This document shows, piece after piece, positions 51,518-60,266 of a stretch of 64,000 nucleotides of DNA (positions within the stretch are counted from its first letter, which is position 1; the number at the start of each line of letters is the position of its first letter). Below the pieces are notes generated by a model. That model saw nothing but the letters and a program-made list of their open reading frames with translations, ran no database searches and had not been told where the DNA came from. This DNA is from Halorarius litoreus (GTDB lineage: Archaea > Halobacteriota > Halobacteria > Halobacteriales > Haloarculaceae). A program made the translations under genes and the position numbers. The stretch is taken from NCBI RefSeq assembly GCF_024362405.1, contig NZ_CP101454.1:682001-746000 (forward strand), written 5' to 3'.

Positions 51518-52680
51518 CGCGGAAAGCTGGCGCGATCGGTGTCGGCTACTCCGACCCCGAGACGTTCACCGACTACCGGCTGTCGACGATGTCCAAGGAG
51601 GAGCAGGCATACGCGGCCATCACGGCGGCACTGGAGCACGCCGACGCCGACCCCGACGACATCGACGTGGCGCTGTTCTGTACGGTCGACGGCTTCGAAG
51701 GCACGTTCCGCGTCGAGCGGACGCTCGAAGTACTGGGGATGGGCAACGACATCCCCGTCATCAGCATCAACACCGGCGGCACCGCCGGCGGCAGTGGTGT
51801 GAAAGTCGCCTACGAGTATCTCGCGTCGGGAGACTACGACACGGCGCTCATCTACGGCTCCCCATCGTTCGACTCGGTGGTCGAGGCCCAGCCCGTGATG
51901 AACACGAACGCCGACCCGCTGTTCGAGCGGAACTTCGTGACGGCCATCCAGATGGGCGCGCTGCCGAGTTCAGGCTACATGGAGATCTCGGGGGCGACGC
52001 TCGAAGACTTCGCCAAAGTCGCCGCGCAGAACTACCAGAACGCGGCGAAAAACCCCTACGCCCACCGAAACGAGGGCAAGACAGTCGAGGAAGTGCTCGA
52101 CTCCCCCATGGTCTGCTGGCCGCTCAAGCGTGCGATGACCTGCCCGGTCTCCTCGGGCGCAGCAGCGATGGTCATGGCAGAGGAGGAGACGGCGTACCAG
52201 CACCGCGACAACCCGGTCTGGGTCGACGACATCGATTCCATCTCGAACACGTTCGAGACCGGTCCTCGGACGATGGACTGGTTCCCGAAGCTCAAGATCC
52301 TCGCCGACAGGATATACGAGCGCCAGGAGATCGACGATCCGCTCGAGGCGTTCGACGTCTGCGAGACGTTCAACCCCTACATCCCGTTCGAGTTGATGGA
52401 GTACGAGGCGATGGGGTTCTGCGAGAAAGGCGACGGGAAGTACCTCATCCGGGACGGCGTGACTGCTCGCGATGGGAAACTACCGGTCAACTGCTCGGGC
52501 GGAACGCTCGCGACGAACTCCGGCATCTGTGCGTCACTCTCCCGGCACACCGAAGTCGTCCTCCAGCTGATGGGCGACGCCGGCGAGCGTCAGGTCGACG
52601 GCGCTGAACGGGGGCTGGCTCACTCCTGGGGTGCAAACCTCGGGCAGTTCCAGCAGATGTGCATCTTCTCGGCAGACTAG
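51514..52680 (+). CDS. Thiolase-fold protein without thiolase residues (Ltp2/SCP2-like), second of a pair
   Basis: 388 residues. GAIGVGYSDPETFTDYRLST then VISINTGGTAGGSGVKVAYE where Cys aligns with Gly, ETFNPYIPFELMEYEAMGFC where the His position is Asn-Pro-Tyr, and CSGGTLATNSGICASLSRHT instead of the GHPxGATG loop. Distinct from its neighbour (low identity), so the two probably form a hetero-oligomer with the DUF35 protein. ATGA overlap indicates coupled translation at similar level. Confidence 0.82.
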   Translation: MTRKAGAIGVGYSDPETFTDYRLSTMSKEEQAYAAITAALEHADADPDDIDVALFCTVDGFEGTFRVERTLEVLGMGNDIPVISINTGGTAGGSGVKVAYEYLASGDYDTALIYGSPSFDSVVEAQPVMNTNADPLFERNFVTAIQMGALPSSGYMEISGATLEDFAKVAAQNYQNAAKNPYAHRNEGKTVEEVLDSPMVCWPLKRAMTCPVSSGAAAMVMAEEETAYQHRDNPVWVDDIDSISNTFETGPRTMDWFPKLKILADRIYERQEIDDPLEAFDVCETFNPYIPFELMEYEAMGFCEKGDGKYLIRDGVTARDGKLPVNCSGGTLATNSGICASLSRHTEVVLQLMGDAGERQVDGAERGLAHSWGANLGQFQQMCIFSAD

Positions 52681-52727
52681 TCACCACCTACTTTTTCGCG
52701 TCGTCGCTGTCGCCAACAGCCGAGGGT

Positions 52728-53867
52728 TCACTCCCGGCCGAACTCCGACACCGGGCCGAGGTTCTCCCGTGCGCGGACGAGCGGCTGGAGGAAGTCCTCC
52801 GGCGGGAGCCACGGCATCTCGAAGTCCGCCCCCGCATAGACGTCCTCGATGGCAGCGAGCAGCGCGTCATCGTCGGCGATGGACTCGCCGATGACGGCCT
52901 CGTTGAGCCGGTCGACGGCCTCGTATGCGGGCTTGTGGTACATGTCGCCGGTGAACTCCACGTCCCGGATGGTGTCGTCGGCGTCGACGAGCACGCTCAC
53001 CTTGATGAGTTTCCGGCCTTTGTACGCGACCTCCGCGACGCGGTCGTCGGGGTCGGCGTTCTCGAACACGCGGCTCGTCGAGTAGTACTCGAACCACTCC
53101 GTCGAGCCGTAGTACTCGCGGTGTTCCTCGAGCGCCGCCCGCTCGTCGTCGCTCAGTTCGCCCGCCTCGACGGTCCCGTCGACCAGGTCGGCCAGGTTCG
53201 ACGCCCCTTCGGCCATGATGGCGTCGACGTCGGTGTCGGGGGCGACCTGCGAGAGCGAGGTCATCCGGCCGGCCGCGCTGTCGGTCTCCTTGTCCTCGAA
53301 CTTCTCCTCGGGCAGTTTGAGCACCTCGTCGATGCGCCCGAACGTCTCAGGGTCGAACGTCTCGTTGATGAGGTTCATGAAGACACCCCAGACCCCGTTC
53401 TGGTAGCCCGCACCCGAGACGCCCACCTTGGCGTACTGGCCACCTTCCTCGTCGGGTTCGAGTTCGATGTCACCCCCGTCTCGATACACGGCATCGGAGA
53501 CGCCCGCGTCGCGCAGCGACTTCGCCATCGCCTCGCCCGCGAGGTCGATGTACTCCGTCATGGTGTGTTCGCCCCTGTCCTGGAAGAACATGTAGAGGAC
53601 CGGGGTGTTGTCCCCCTGGAAGAAGCCCGTCCCCCCGCTGACGTTGTACCGCCGGCCGTAGGCGATACCCTCCTCTTCGGCGCGGTCGCGGTCGATGAGC
53701 GAGGCGTCCTCGACGGGACCGAGTTCGAGAAACAGGTCGTCCTCGAACGTCCACTGCATCACCGTCGGGGGCGCCTCACCGGCAGCGACGCTGTCGATGA
53801 GTGTGCGCTCGATTGCGGGGTACGTGTCGGGGCCGATAGTCAGGTCGAGTTTGCGAACTGTCGTCAT
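52728..53867 (-). CDS. Lipoate-protein ligase A (LplA)-family protein, long form
   Basis: 379 residues. The BPL/LplA fold is indicated by LIDSVAAGEAPPTVMQWTFE, RRYNVSGGTGFFQGDNTPVL (RRxxGGG-like) and AKVGVSGAGYQNGVWGVFMN, followed by a C-terminal accessory domain with RKLIKVSVLVDADDTIRDVE. The canonical RRxSGGGAV loop reads RRYNVSGGTGF, and I do not see the usual lipoate-binding Lys clearly. It may attach lipoate to 2-oxoacid dehydrogenase or glycine-cleavage proteins, or act on another octanoyl-like substrate. No lipoyl-domain gene is nearby. Confidence 0.72.
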   Translation of the reverse strand: MTTVRKLDLTIGPDTYPAIERTLIDSVAAGEAPPTVMQWTFEDDLFLELGPVEDASLIDRDRAEEEGIAYGRRYNVSGGTGFFQGDNTPVLYMFFQDRGEHTMTEYIDLAGEAMAKSLRDAGVSDAVYRDGGDIELEPDEEGGQYAKVGVSGAGYQNGVWGVFMNLINETFDPETFGRIDEVLKLPEEKFEDKETDSAAGRMTSLSQVAPDTDVDAIMAEGASNLADLVDGTVEAGELSDDERAALEEHREYYGSTEWFEYYSTSRVFENADPDDRVAEVAYKGRKLIKVSVLVDADDTIRDVEFTGDMYHKPAYEAVDRLNEAVIGESIADDDALLAAIEDVYAGADFEMPWLPPEDFLQPLVRARENLGPVSEFGRE

Positions 53868-54014
53868 GGACTCGGGTTGCTAGTGGACGGTACCCCAAAA
53901 ATAGTTGATGGACACTGCGGGCCGACGACGGGCTACGGACTGCCGACTGCGCGTGAACGGACGGTAACTCGGACCGCGAAAACGAGAGTGTTGCAGCGCA
54001 GCGACGCGCGGTTC

Positions 54015-55439
54015 TCAGTTGTCGATCCAGGGCGGCGAGACGTAGTCGCCGTGGTCGACGCGGTCGGGCCAGAGGCCGACCTGCCGCGGTTCGCCGTCGA
54101 CCTCCTGCCACTGCATCACGGGCGGCTGGACGCCTTCCGGCCCGTAGTGCGGGTCGTGGACGTACTCCTCGCCCTTGTCCTGGTAGTTGATCTGGCCGGT
54201 CACGCCCTCGAAGTCGAGGTCGTCCTCGATCGCCACCACGAGGTCGTCGGTGTCGAGCGACCCCGCCGCCTCGATACCGTTGAACAGCGACTGGGCCGCG
54301 TCGTACATCGTGTACGCCTGCGAGTGCGGCGGCGGGCCGCCGTACTCGTCGCGGTGGGCCTGGATGAACGCCTCGGTGGTCTCGTTGATCTCGAAGCCGG
54401 GACCGCTGCCCGGGATGTACGACCAGACGTACTCGACGGCGCCGTCCGTGTTCTCCCACTGCGTCGGGATGGCGGAGAAGATGTCCGCTCCGCCCAGCGA
54501 GTAGTTCGGCTTCCGCTTCGCCCACTGGAGTTCGAGCCCGATACCGCCCTGCGAGAGGAACGAGTACATCAGGTCGATGTCCTCCGACTCACCCTTGTCG
54601 AGGATAGGCGAGAAGTCGTTGGTGTCCGAGGAGAACTGCTCGGTGAACGCGACCTCCACCGAGTCCGGCAGGTTGTCGACGGCCGTCTGCCAGATCTCCT
54701 GGAACCCCGTGATGTTCTCGATCGCCAGCCCGATCTTCTGGAACCCCCACTCCTCGAACTTGTCCTGGGCGTGCATGCCGAGGTTGAGGCCGAAGTAGTA
54801 GGAGTTGGGCATCGCGCGGAACCACGTCTTGTTGTCCTCGTAGTTATCGTTGATGCGGTCGTTGATCTCCGTCGTCGAGACACCGCCGGCGACGTGGACC
54901 TTGCCGAACTGCGGCATCTCGTCGAACACCGCCAGCCCCGGCTCGCTGCCGAAGAGGCCGATGGTCGCGTCGACCTCCTCTTCGAGCATCAGCTCGCGGT
55001 ACACCTTCCGCGCCGTCGCCGGGTCGAGCGCCGTGTCCTTGACGACGACCTCGACGTCGGCACCGAGCACCCCCCCATCGGCGTTGACCTGTTGGACGGC
55101 CAGTTCGGCCGCCTGCTGCATCGCGGTACCGCCGGCGAAGTTCCCGGGGAGCGGCGCCAGCGCACCGACCTTTATCGGCCCGTCGATGTTCGGCTCACCG
55201 GTCGTGCCACCGCCGCCGTCGCCGCCATCGCCACCGCCACCACCGTCGCCGCCATCGCCACCACCGCCACCGCCACCGCCGCCATCGCCGCCATCGCCGC
55301 CATCGCCGCCACCGGTACACCCTGCGACCAGGGCAAGTCCACTGGTGCCCGTTGCCGCCAAGAAGTTCCGGCGATTGAACCGGCCTCGAGCCGCGGAGTT
55401 GCTGTTGTCTTCGGCCTTGCCTCTGCCAGAGTCTGTCAT
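54015..55439 (-). CDS. Branched-chain amino acid-type ABC transporter substrate-binding lipoprotein
   Basis: 474 residues. Tat signal RRNFLAATGTSGLALVAGC with a lipobox Cys, as usual for haloarchaeal binding proteins exported folded. A 37-residue Gly/Asp linker follows, then the periplasmic-binding fold: IKVGALAPLPGNFAGGTAMQ, VNADGGVLGADVEVVVKDTA, EEVDATIGLFGSEPGLAVFD, and GYPTMYDAAQ-like AYTMYDAAQSLFNGIEAAG. Diverges from its permease genes at 55710-59217 with the shared gap 55440-55709. Start MTDSGRGKA set by TATA. Confidence 0.92.
   Translation of the reverse strand: MTDSGRGKAEDNSNSAARGRFNRRNFLAATGTSGLALVAGCTGGGDGGDGGDGGGGGGGGGDGGDGGGGGDGGDGGGGTTGEPNIDGPIKVGALAPLPGNFAGGTAMQQAAELAVQQVNADGGVLGADVEVVVKDTALDPATARKVYRELMLEEEVDATIGLFGSEPGLAVFDEMPQFGKVHVAGGVSTTEINDRINDNYEDNKTWFRAMPNSYYFGLNLGMHAQDKFEEWGFQKIGLAIENITGFQEIWQTAVDNLPDSVEVAFTEQFSSDTNDFSPILDKGESEDIDLMYSFLSQGGIGLELQWAKRKPNYSLGGADIFSAIPTQWENTDGAVEYVWSYIPGSGPGFEINETTEAFIQAHRDEYGGPPPHSQAYTMYDAAQSLFNGIEAAGSLDTDDLVVAIEDDLDFEGVTGQINYQDKGEEYVHDPHYGPEGVQPPVMQWQEVDGEPRQVGLWPDRVDHGDYVSPPWIDN
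55208..55313 (-). repeat. Low-complexity GGN/GAY repeat encoding a Gly-Asp linker
   Basis: About 106 bases built from GGTGGC and GGCGAT-like units, encoding runs of Gly broken by Asp just after the lipobox. Linkers of this kind tether the folded domain to the membrane anchor. The reading frame is intact; repeat number may vary between strains. Confidence 0.8.
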
Positions 55440-55464
55440 ACACTTCTGATACAGAATCCACCCC

Positions 55465-55472
55465 ATATAAAA
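55465..55472 (-). promoter_or_regulatory. TATA box for the binding-protein gene
   Basis: TTTTATAT on the minus strand, about 29 bases ahead of ATG 55439. Confidence 0.6.
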
Positions 55473-55678
55473 TTTGAGGTGCGTACGTCCAGGCAGACGA
55501 GAAATCAGTGGTGACTCCGTCGCAACGCGAGTTCCCGCTCGATGACCGTCGGCGGCGTCAACAGAAGATTGTCACGTCTCTCCCGGAGAACCGTGTCGTT
55601 TCTGTATCACGTTTCGGCGGGCCGCTCCCACTGGGTGGGCACTCCAAGTCGGGGCGCTATCCTGCGGTTGACAACAAG

Positions 55679-55687
55679 TATTAAATA
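55679..55687 (+). promoter_or_regulatory. TATA box for the Liv permease operon
   Basis: TATTAAATA, 27 bases ahead of ATG 55710; this fixes the LivH start. Confidence 0.65.
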
Positions 55688-55709
55688 CGCGGGGGGGCAC
55701 GACAGGAAC

Positions 55710-56570
55710 ATGGTACAGCTCACCAATATCGTCATCAGTGCCCTCACTCTAAGTGCGCTGTATGCCCTCGTCGCAATCGGGTTCACGATGATATTCGGCG
55801 TCGGTGATATTCTGAACGTTGCTCATGGTGCAGCGATTATCCTCGGTGGGTTCGCAGCGTTCTACACGGTATCGATATTCGACCTGAGCATCTGGATCGG
55901 GTTGGTCTTCGCCATCATCGTTCCAGCACTCTTCAGCGTGGGCATCTACAAGATATTCGTCAAACGCATCGAAGACGAGATCTTCATCGTCATCATCACG
56001 CTCGTCATACTGCTGCTGACAGAGAACATCTTCCTGTTCGTCGAGGGGACGAGTTCGAAGGTCATCCCCGACCTCTTCCCCGGGCAGACAGAGGTCGCGG
56101 GGATCGCCATCCAGAACAACTCGGCGTTCCTGTTCGTGTTCTCGTGGGCGCTCATCCTCGGGCTCATCGTGTTCACCAACCGGAGCTGGATCGGCCGCGG
56201 CATCCAGGGGCTGAGCATGACCAAACGCGGGTCGACCCTCGTCGGTGTCAACACGGAACGGACGACGACGTACACCTACGCCATCGCCGGCGGGCTGGCC
56301 GGGCTGGCCGGGCTGTTCTTCGGCATGTCGCAGTCGGTGTCGTACGACATGGGGCTCGACCCGCTGTTGCTCGCGTTCGCCATCGTCATCCTCGGCGGGA
56401 TGGGCTCCATCAAGGGGAGCGTCGTCGGCGCCTACATCATCGGCTCGCTCGAGACCATCACCACGTCGATGATCGACGCGCGCATGACCGGCATCATCTC
56501 GCTGGTCGTGATGTTCATCGTGATCATGATTCGACCACACGGGCTCTTCGGCCGCCCGGGGGAGGAGTAG
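55710..56570 (+). CDS. livH: Branched-chain amino acid-type ABC permease LivH
   Basis: 286 residues with about eight membrane segments. MVQLTNIVISALTLSALYAL, GFTMIFGVGDILNVAHGAAI (family motif) and AFAIVILGGMGSIKGSVVGA are typical LivH. First of four genes livHMGF with a 0-base spacer to livM. Imports the ligand delivered by the divergent binding protein. Confidence 0.94.
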   Translation: MVQLTNIVISALTLSALYALVAIGFTMIFGVGDILNVAHGAAIILGGFAAFYTVSIFDLSIWIGLVFAIIVPALFSVGIYKIFVKRIEDEIFIVIITLVILLLTENIFLFVEGTSSKVIPDLFPGQTEVAGIAIQNNSAFLFVFSWALILGLIVFTNRSWIGRGIQGLSMTKRGSTLVGVNTERTTTYTYAIAGGLAGLAGLFFGMSQSVSYDMGLDPLLLAFAIVILGGMGSIKGSVVGAYIIGSLETITTSMIDARMTGIISLVVMFIVIMIRPHGLFGRPGEE

Positions 56571-57701
56571 ATGAGTAGCGCACTCTCCGTCGGCCGGCTC
56601 AAGCAGGTGCCGATCCGCTACTGGCTCGGCCTCCTGGCGTTCGTCGGGCTCGCGGTGTTGCCGTCCCAGCTCAGCACGCTCGACATACTCACGATGTCGG
56701 CGGCGTTCTTCTTCGTCTGTTTCGTCATCAGCTGGGACTTCGTCTCGGGGTACACCGGGATGGTCAGTTTCGGTCACACACTGTTCTTCGCACTCGGCGG
56801 GTACAGCACGGCGATACTGAACCTCAACTACGGGATCGACCCGGTGTTCGGAATCGTCGTCGGGATCGTCGTCGCAGGGCTGGCAGGGCTCCTCATCGGA
56901 CTGCCGGCGCTCCGCATCGACGGGCACTACCTCGCGCTGTTCACCCTGCTCCCGCCGCTCATCCTGCTTCGGATGTTCCAGTTGTTCCGTGAGGAGACCG
57001 GGGGCTCGCGGGGGCTCCCCGACCCGGCGAACCTCATCGAGATGGACAGCTTCGCGGCGACCGCCGAGGTGAACTACTACCTCGCGTTCGGGTTGTTCGT
57101 CTTCATCTTCCTGCTCACCTTCGTGATCACCCGGTCGGACACCGGGAAGATCTTCACGGCCATCAAGGAGAGCGAGGACGCGGTGTCGAGCGCGGGGATC
57201 AACCCCGACAAGTTCAAGATCTACGCGTTCACGCTGAGCGCCGCGCTCGGTGGGCTCGCCGGGGCGGTGTTCGTCCACACCCCCGCCGGGAGCCCGTCGC
57301 CGACGCAACTGCTCGGGCTCGTCGTCATGATCGAGGTGCTCATCGCCGCCATCTTCGGCGGCTTCGGCACCATCACGGGCGCGACGTTCGGCGGCTTCTT
57401 CTTCTTCTGGGTCACCAACTGGTTCGAGGGGCTGGAGTACGCCGTCCCAGTGCTCGACGTGCCGATCACCCGGGTCGACGAGGTGCTGTTCTTCCTCCTG
57501 ATGCTGGCGCTCCTGATGTACCTGCGTGAGGGCGTCCTCCCGTGGGCGACGCGCAGCGGCAGGCGGATCGTGCAGTACGCCAACGGTGGCGACCCGCAGG
57601 CCGTCGCCGACGGCGGCCGCCCACCGCTCGACAGTGTACTGGAGAACTACCGCGAGACATACGACGACATGATCGACCGAATCAACGGGAGGGACCGATG
57701 A
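56571..57701 (+). CDS. livM: Branched-chain amino acid-type ABC permease LivM
   Basis: 376 residues, about ten hydrophobic segments. FVISWDFVSGYTGMVSFGHT and LIGLPALRIDGHYLALFTL plus AAIFGGFGTITGATFGGFFF are LivM motifs. The C-terminus (QYANGGDPQAVADGG to the end) is an unusually long hydrophilic tail. Starts directly after the livH stop and overlaps livG by ATGA. Confidence 0.94.
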   Translation: MSSALSVGRLKQVPIRYWLGLLAFVGLAVLPSQLSTLDILTMSAAFFFVCFVISWDFVSGYTGMVSFGHTLFFALGGYSTAILNLNYGIDPVFGIVVGIVVAGLAGLLIGLPALRIDGHYLALFTLLPPLILLRMFQLFREETGGSRGLPDPANLIEMDSFAATAEVNYYLAFGLFVFIFLLTFVITRSDTGKIFTAIKESEDAVSSAGINPDKFKIYAFTLSAALGGLAGAVFVHTPAGSPSPTQLLGLVVMIEVLIAAIFGGFGTITGATFGGFFFFWVTNWFEGLEYAVPVLDVPITRVDEVLFFLLMLALLMYLREGVLPWATRSGRRIVQYANGGDPQAVADGGRPPLDSVLENYRETYDDMIDRINGRDR

Positions 57702-58483
57702 GTACCGATTCACAGGCGACGACCGTCGCGGACGTCTCGGCGGACGCCGAGACGATTCTGGAGGTCGACGGCCTGGTGAAGCGCTTCGGCGGGCTGACGG
57801 CAGTCGACAACCTCTCGTTCGAGGTCGAAAAGCAGGAGATTCTCGGCTTCATCGGGCCGAACGGCGCCGGGAAGTCGACGACGTTCAACTGCATCTTCGG
57901 GACGTACGACCCCACGGGCGGGACGGTTCGGCTGCGCGGCGAGGACGTCACCGGGAAGCCGGCGTACGAGATGGTCCGGAAGGGTATGGCACGGACGTTC
58001 CAGACGTTCCGGCCGCTGCCCGACCGAAACGTCCTGGAGAACGTGGAGCTGGCGAACGTCGACGACGACCTGTTCACGCTCTCGGGGCTGTTCGGCCGGA
58101 AGAGCTCCGAGGCCGCGGCGATCTGCGAACGCGTCGGGCTCGGTGACGACATGTACAAGATGCCCGACGAACTGCCCCACGCCGGGATGATCCGGCTCGA
58201 GATCGCCCGCGCAATCGCGACGGACCCAGAGATCCTGCTCGTCGACGAGCCGTTCGCCGGCCTCTCGGGCAAGGAGGTCGCGGGCCTCTCGGAGCTGTTC
58301 GAGAACCTCCGACAGGAGGGAACGACCCTCATCGTGGTCGACCACAACATGCGTGGGCTGCTCAACCTCATCGACCGGGCCATCGTCATCAACTTCGGCG
58401 AGCGTATCGCCGACGGCACGCCCGAGGAGATCAGGAACGATCCGACGGTGCAGGAAGCGTACCTCGGGAGGTCGGAGCGATGA
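57698..58483 (+). CDS. livG: Branched-chain amino acid-type ABC ATPase LivG
   Basis: 261 residues. Walker A GPNGAGKSTTFNCIFG, LivG-type MARTFQTFRPLPDRNVLENV and Walker B ILLVDEPFAGLSGKE with a VDHNM switch. The signature, normally LSxGxxRxLEIARAL, reads ELPHAGMIRLEIARAIA: the Ser and first Gly of the LSGGQ element are replaced. ATP hydrolysis may depend more on LivF. ATGA overlaps on both sides couple it to livM and livF. Confidence 0.92.
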   Translation: MSTDSQATTVADVSADAETILEVDGLVKRFGGLTAVDNLSFEVEKQEILGFIGPNGAGKSTTFNCIFGTYDPTGGTVRLRGEDVTGKPAYEMVRKGMARTFQTFRPLPDRNVLENVELANVDDDLFTLSGLFGRKSSEAAAICERVGLGDDMYKMPDELPHAGMIRLEIARAIATDPEILLVDEPFAGLSGKEVAGLSELFENLRQEGTTLIVVDHNMRGLLNLIDRAIVINFGERIADGTPEEIRNDPTVQEAYLGRSER

Positions 58484-59217
58484 GCGAGCAGACCGCCCCG
58501 ACGCGAGCGACGACGGACACCATCGTCGAGGCGACCGACCTGTCGGTCTCGTACGGGAAGGTCAGGGCGCTTCGCGACGTCGACCTCACCATCAACGAGG
58601 GCGAAATCGTCTCGCTCATCGGGCCGAACGGCGCCGGCAAGACGACGTTCGCGGACACGACGGCCGGCTACCTCCCCTACACCGGGAGCATCTCGTTCAA
58701 GGGGACCGAGGTCAACAGCGTCGACCAGTCGACGCTCGTCGACGACGGGCTGATCTACACCACCGAGAAGCGCGACCTCTTCGCGTTCATGAGCGTCGAG
58801 GAGAACCTCACGATGGGTGGCTACCGCAGCCGCGACACCGTCGACGAGATGCTGGAGTTCGTCTACGACCTCTTCCCCCGGCTCGAAGAACGCCGGTCAC
58901 AGGAAGCCCGCACGATGTCGGGTGGCGAACAGCAGATGCTGGCCATCGGGCGGGCACTCATGGGCTCGCCGGAGCTGCTCATCCTCGACGAGCCGACGCT
59001 GGGGCTCGCGCCCGTCATCATCGACGACATCAGCGACGCGCTCGACCCGATTCTCGACCGAGGTGTGACGATCCTGCTCGCAGAACAGAACGTGACGTTC
59101 GCGCTCAACCACGCAGACCGCATCTACCTGCTGGAGAACGGGTCGGTCGCGAAGTCCGGGCCGGCGAGCGAGATGAAAGGCGACAACTACATCCGCGACA
59201 CGTATCTCGGCGGCTGA
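58480..59217 (+). CDS. livF: Branched-chain amino acid-type ABC ATPase LivF
   Basis: 245 residues. Walker A GPNGAGKTTFADTTAGYLPY, signature TMSGGEQQMLAIGRALMGSP, Walker B LLILDEPTLGLAP and LLAEQNVTFALNHADRIYLL. Last gene of livHMGF, followed at once by the convergent amidohydrolase. Closely related in length and motifs to the partial LivF at 1-657. Confidence 0.94.
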   Translation: MSEQTAPTRATTDTIVEATDLSVSYGKVRALRDVDLTINEGEIVSLIGPNGAGKTTFADTTAGYLPYTGSISFKGTEVNSVDQSTLVDDGLIYTTEKRDLFAFMSVEENLTMGGYRSRDTVDEMLEFVYDLFPRLEERRSQEARTMSGGEQQMLAIGRALMGSPELLILDEPTLGLAPVIIDDISDALDPILDRGVTILLAEQNVTFALNHADRIYLLENGSVAKSGPASEMKGDNYIRDTYLGG

Positions 59218-59226
59218 GTTCGTCGA

Positions 59227-60165
59227 CTACAGGCCGAGCAGGCGGTCGCTGTTCTTCCCGAGCAGTCCCTCGATTTCGTCGTTCGTGAACGTCGGTCCCT
59301 CCTCTCTGTCCGCGAGCGACCGCACGTTCTCGATCCACTCCTCCTTCGGGTGGACGGGGTCGAACGCCGGGTCGTCCGTCCCGAAGTGCATCCGGTCGGA
59401 GCCGACGGCGTCCATCAGCTTGCGAACGGCCGTCGCGAACTCCTCGGGGTCGTCCTTGCAGCGCTCCTGCCAGCCCGAGATGTCGACGTGGAGCCGCGCG
59501 TTGACCTTCGAGCGAGCGACGGCGTGGAGCTGTGGCCACCACTCGAAGGACATGTGCGCGGCGACGATGTCGAGGTCGGGGAAGTCGCTCAGTACCTCGT
59601 CGAGGTTGTGCGGGTGTGAGTACTTGCTGTACAGCGGCGCGAAGATGGGACCGGTGTCGGTCAACACGGGCACGTCGTACTGGCGAGCGAGTTCGAGGAG
59701 GCGGTAGGTCTCCTGGTCGTGGTGGTAGAATCCCGCCGTCGGATGCAGCTTCAGCCCGTCCATGTCGAGGTCGGCGAACGCCGTCTCGATGTGCGCGGCC
59801 GCGTCGGCCCGACGCGGGTCGATGGTCGCGAACGCGGAGATGCGGTCGGCGTGGTCGTCGCGGAACTCCGCGATGGTCCGGTTGACCTCCTGAATCGGCG
59901 TCTCGGGGTCCCCGAGCGCCACGCCGAAGTCGACGCCGAAGACGTTCTGGTGGTCGATGTCGGCCTCGTCCATCCGTTCGAGCAACTTGGCTCCGTCTGG
60001 GTCCCAGTACGTCGGGAGATAGGATTCACGGATGCGGTCGGGGTCGACCGTCTTCCCCTTCTTCTCGTTCTCTCGGACGGCGATCTCGACGAACGCCTCC
60101 CAGAACCGCTCCGGAAGCCAATCCTCTGCCCACAGATGGGAGTGGACGTCTACGATGCGGGTCAT
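59227..60165 (-). CDS. Amidohydrolase_2-family protein (metal-dependent hydrolase/decarboxylase)
   Basis: 312 residues. Metal motif RIVDVHSHLWAEDWLPERFW at the start (HxH), AFADLDMDGLKLHPTAGFYH, LDIVAAHMSFEWWPQLHAVA and FGTDDPAFDPVHPKEEWIEN near the end. All usual ligands are visible, unlike the relative at 40949. Members hydrolyse lactones or amides, or decarboxylate ring acids (ACMSD, gamma-resorcylate types). Converges on livF with 9 bases between stops. Confidence 0.9.
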   Translation of the reverse strand: MTRIVDVHSHLWAEDWLPERFWEAFVEIAVRENEKKGKTVDPDRIRESYLPTYWDPDGAKLLERMDEADIDHQNVFGVDFGVALGDPETPIQEVNRTIAEFRDDHADRISAFATIDPRRADAAAHIETAFADLDMDGLKLHPTAGFYHHDQETYRLLELARQYDVPVLTDTGPIFAPLYSKYSHPHNLDEVLSDFPDLDIVAAHMSFEWWPQLHAVARSKVNARLHVDISGWQERCKDDPEEFATAVRKLMDAVGSDRMHFGTDDPAFDPVHPKEEWIENVRSLADREEGPTFTNDEIEGLLGKNSDRLLGL

Positions 60166-60266
60166 GTGTCAGCTACACGGTGACGCCACGCGATTGAAAG
60201 CGTTGCGGTGAGGTCACTGGGCAGACAGCCGCAACGACGAACAGGGAGCCCGCGACAGCTGGCCGG

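Noticed and set aside
55208..55313. Tandem repeat as a mobile or CRISPR-like array
   Set aside because: It is in frame and encodes a Gly/Asp linker of a lipoprotein; there are no spacers.
52659..55514. Very long open frame on the plus strand (951 codons)
   Set aside because: It runs antisense to the LplA-family gene and the ABC binding-protein gene, both of which have clear motifs. GC-rich haloarchaeal genes often leave the opposite strand open.
55749..57713. 654-codon minus-strand frame
   Set aside because: Antisense to livH and livM; composition is a run of Asp, Glu, Arg and His with no domain, as expected of a shadow.
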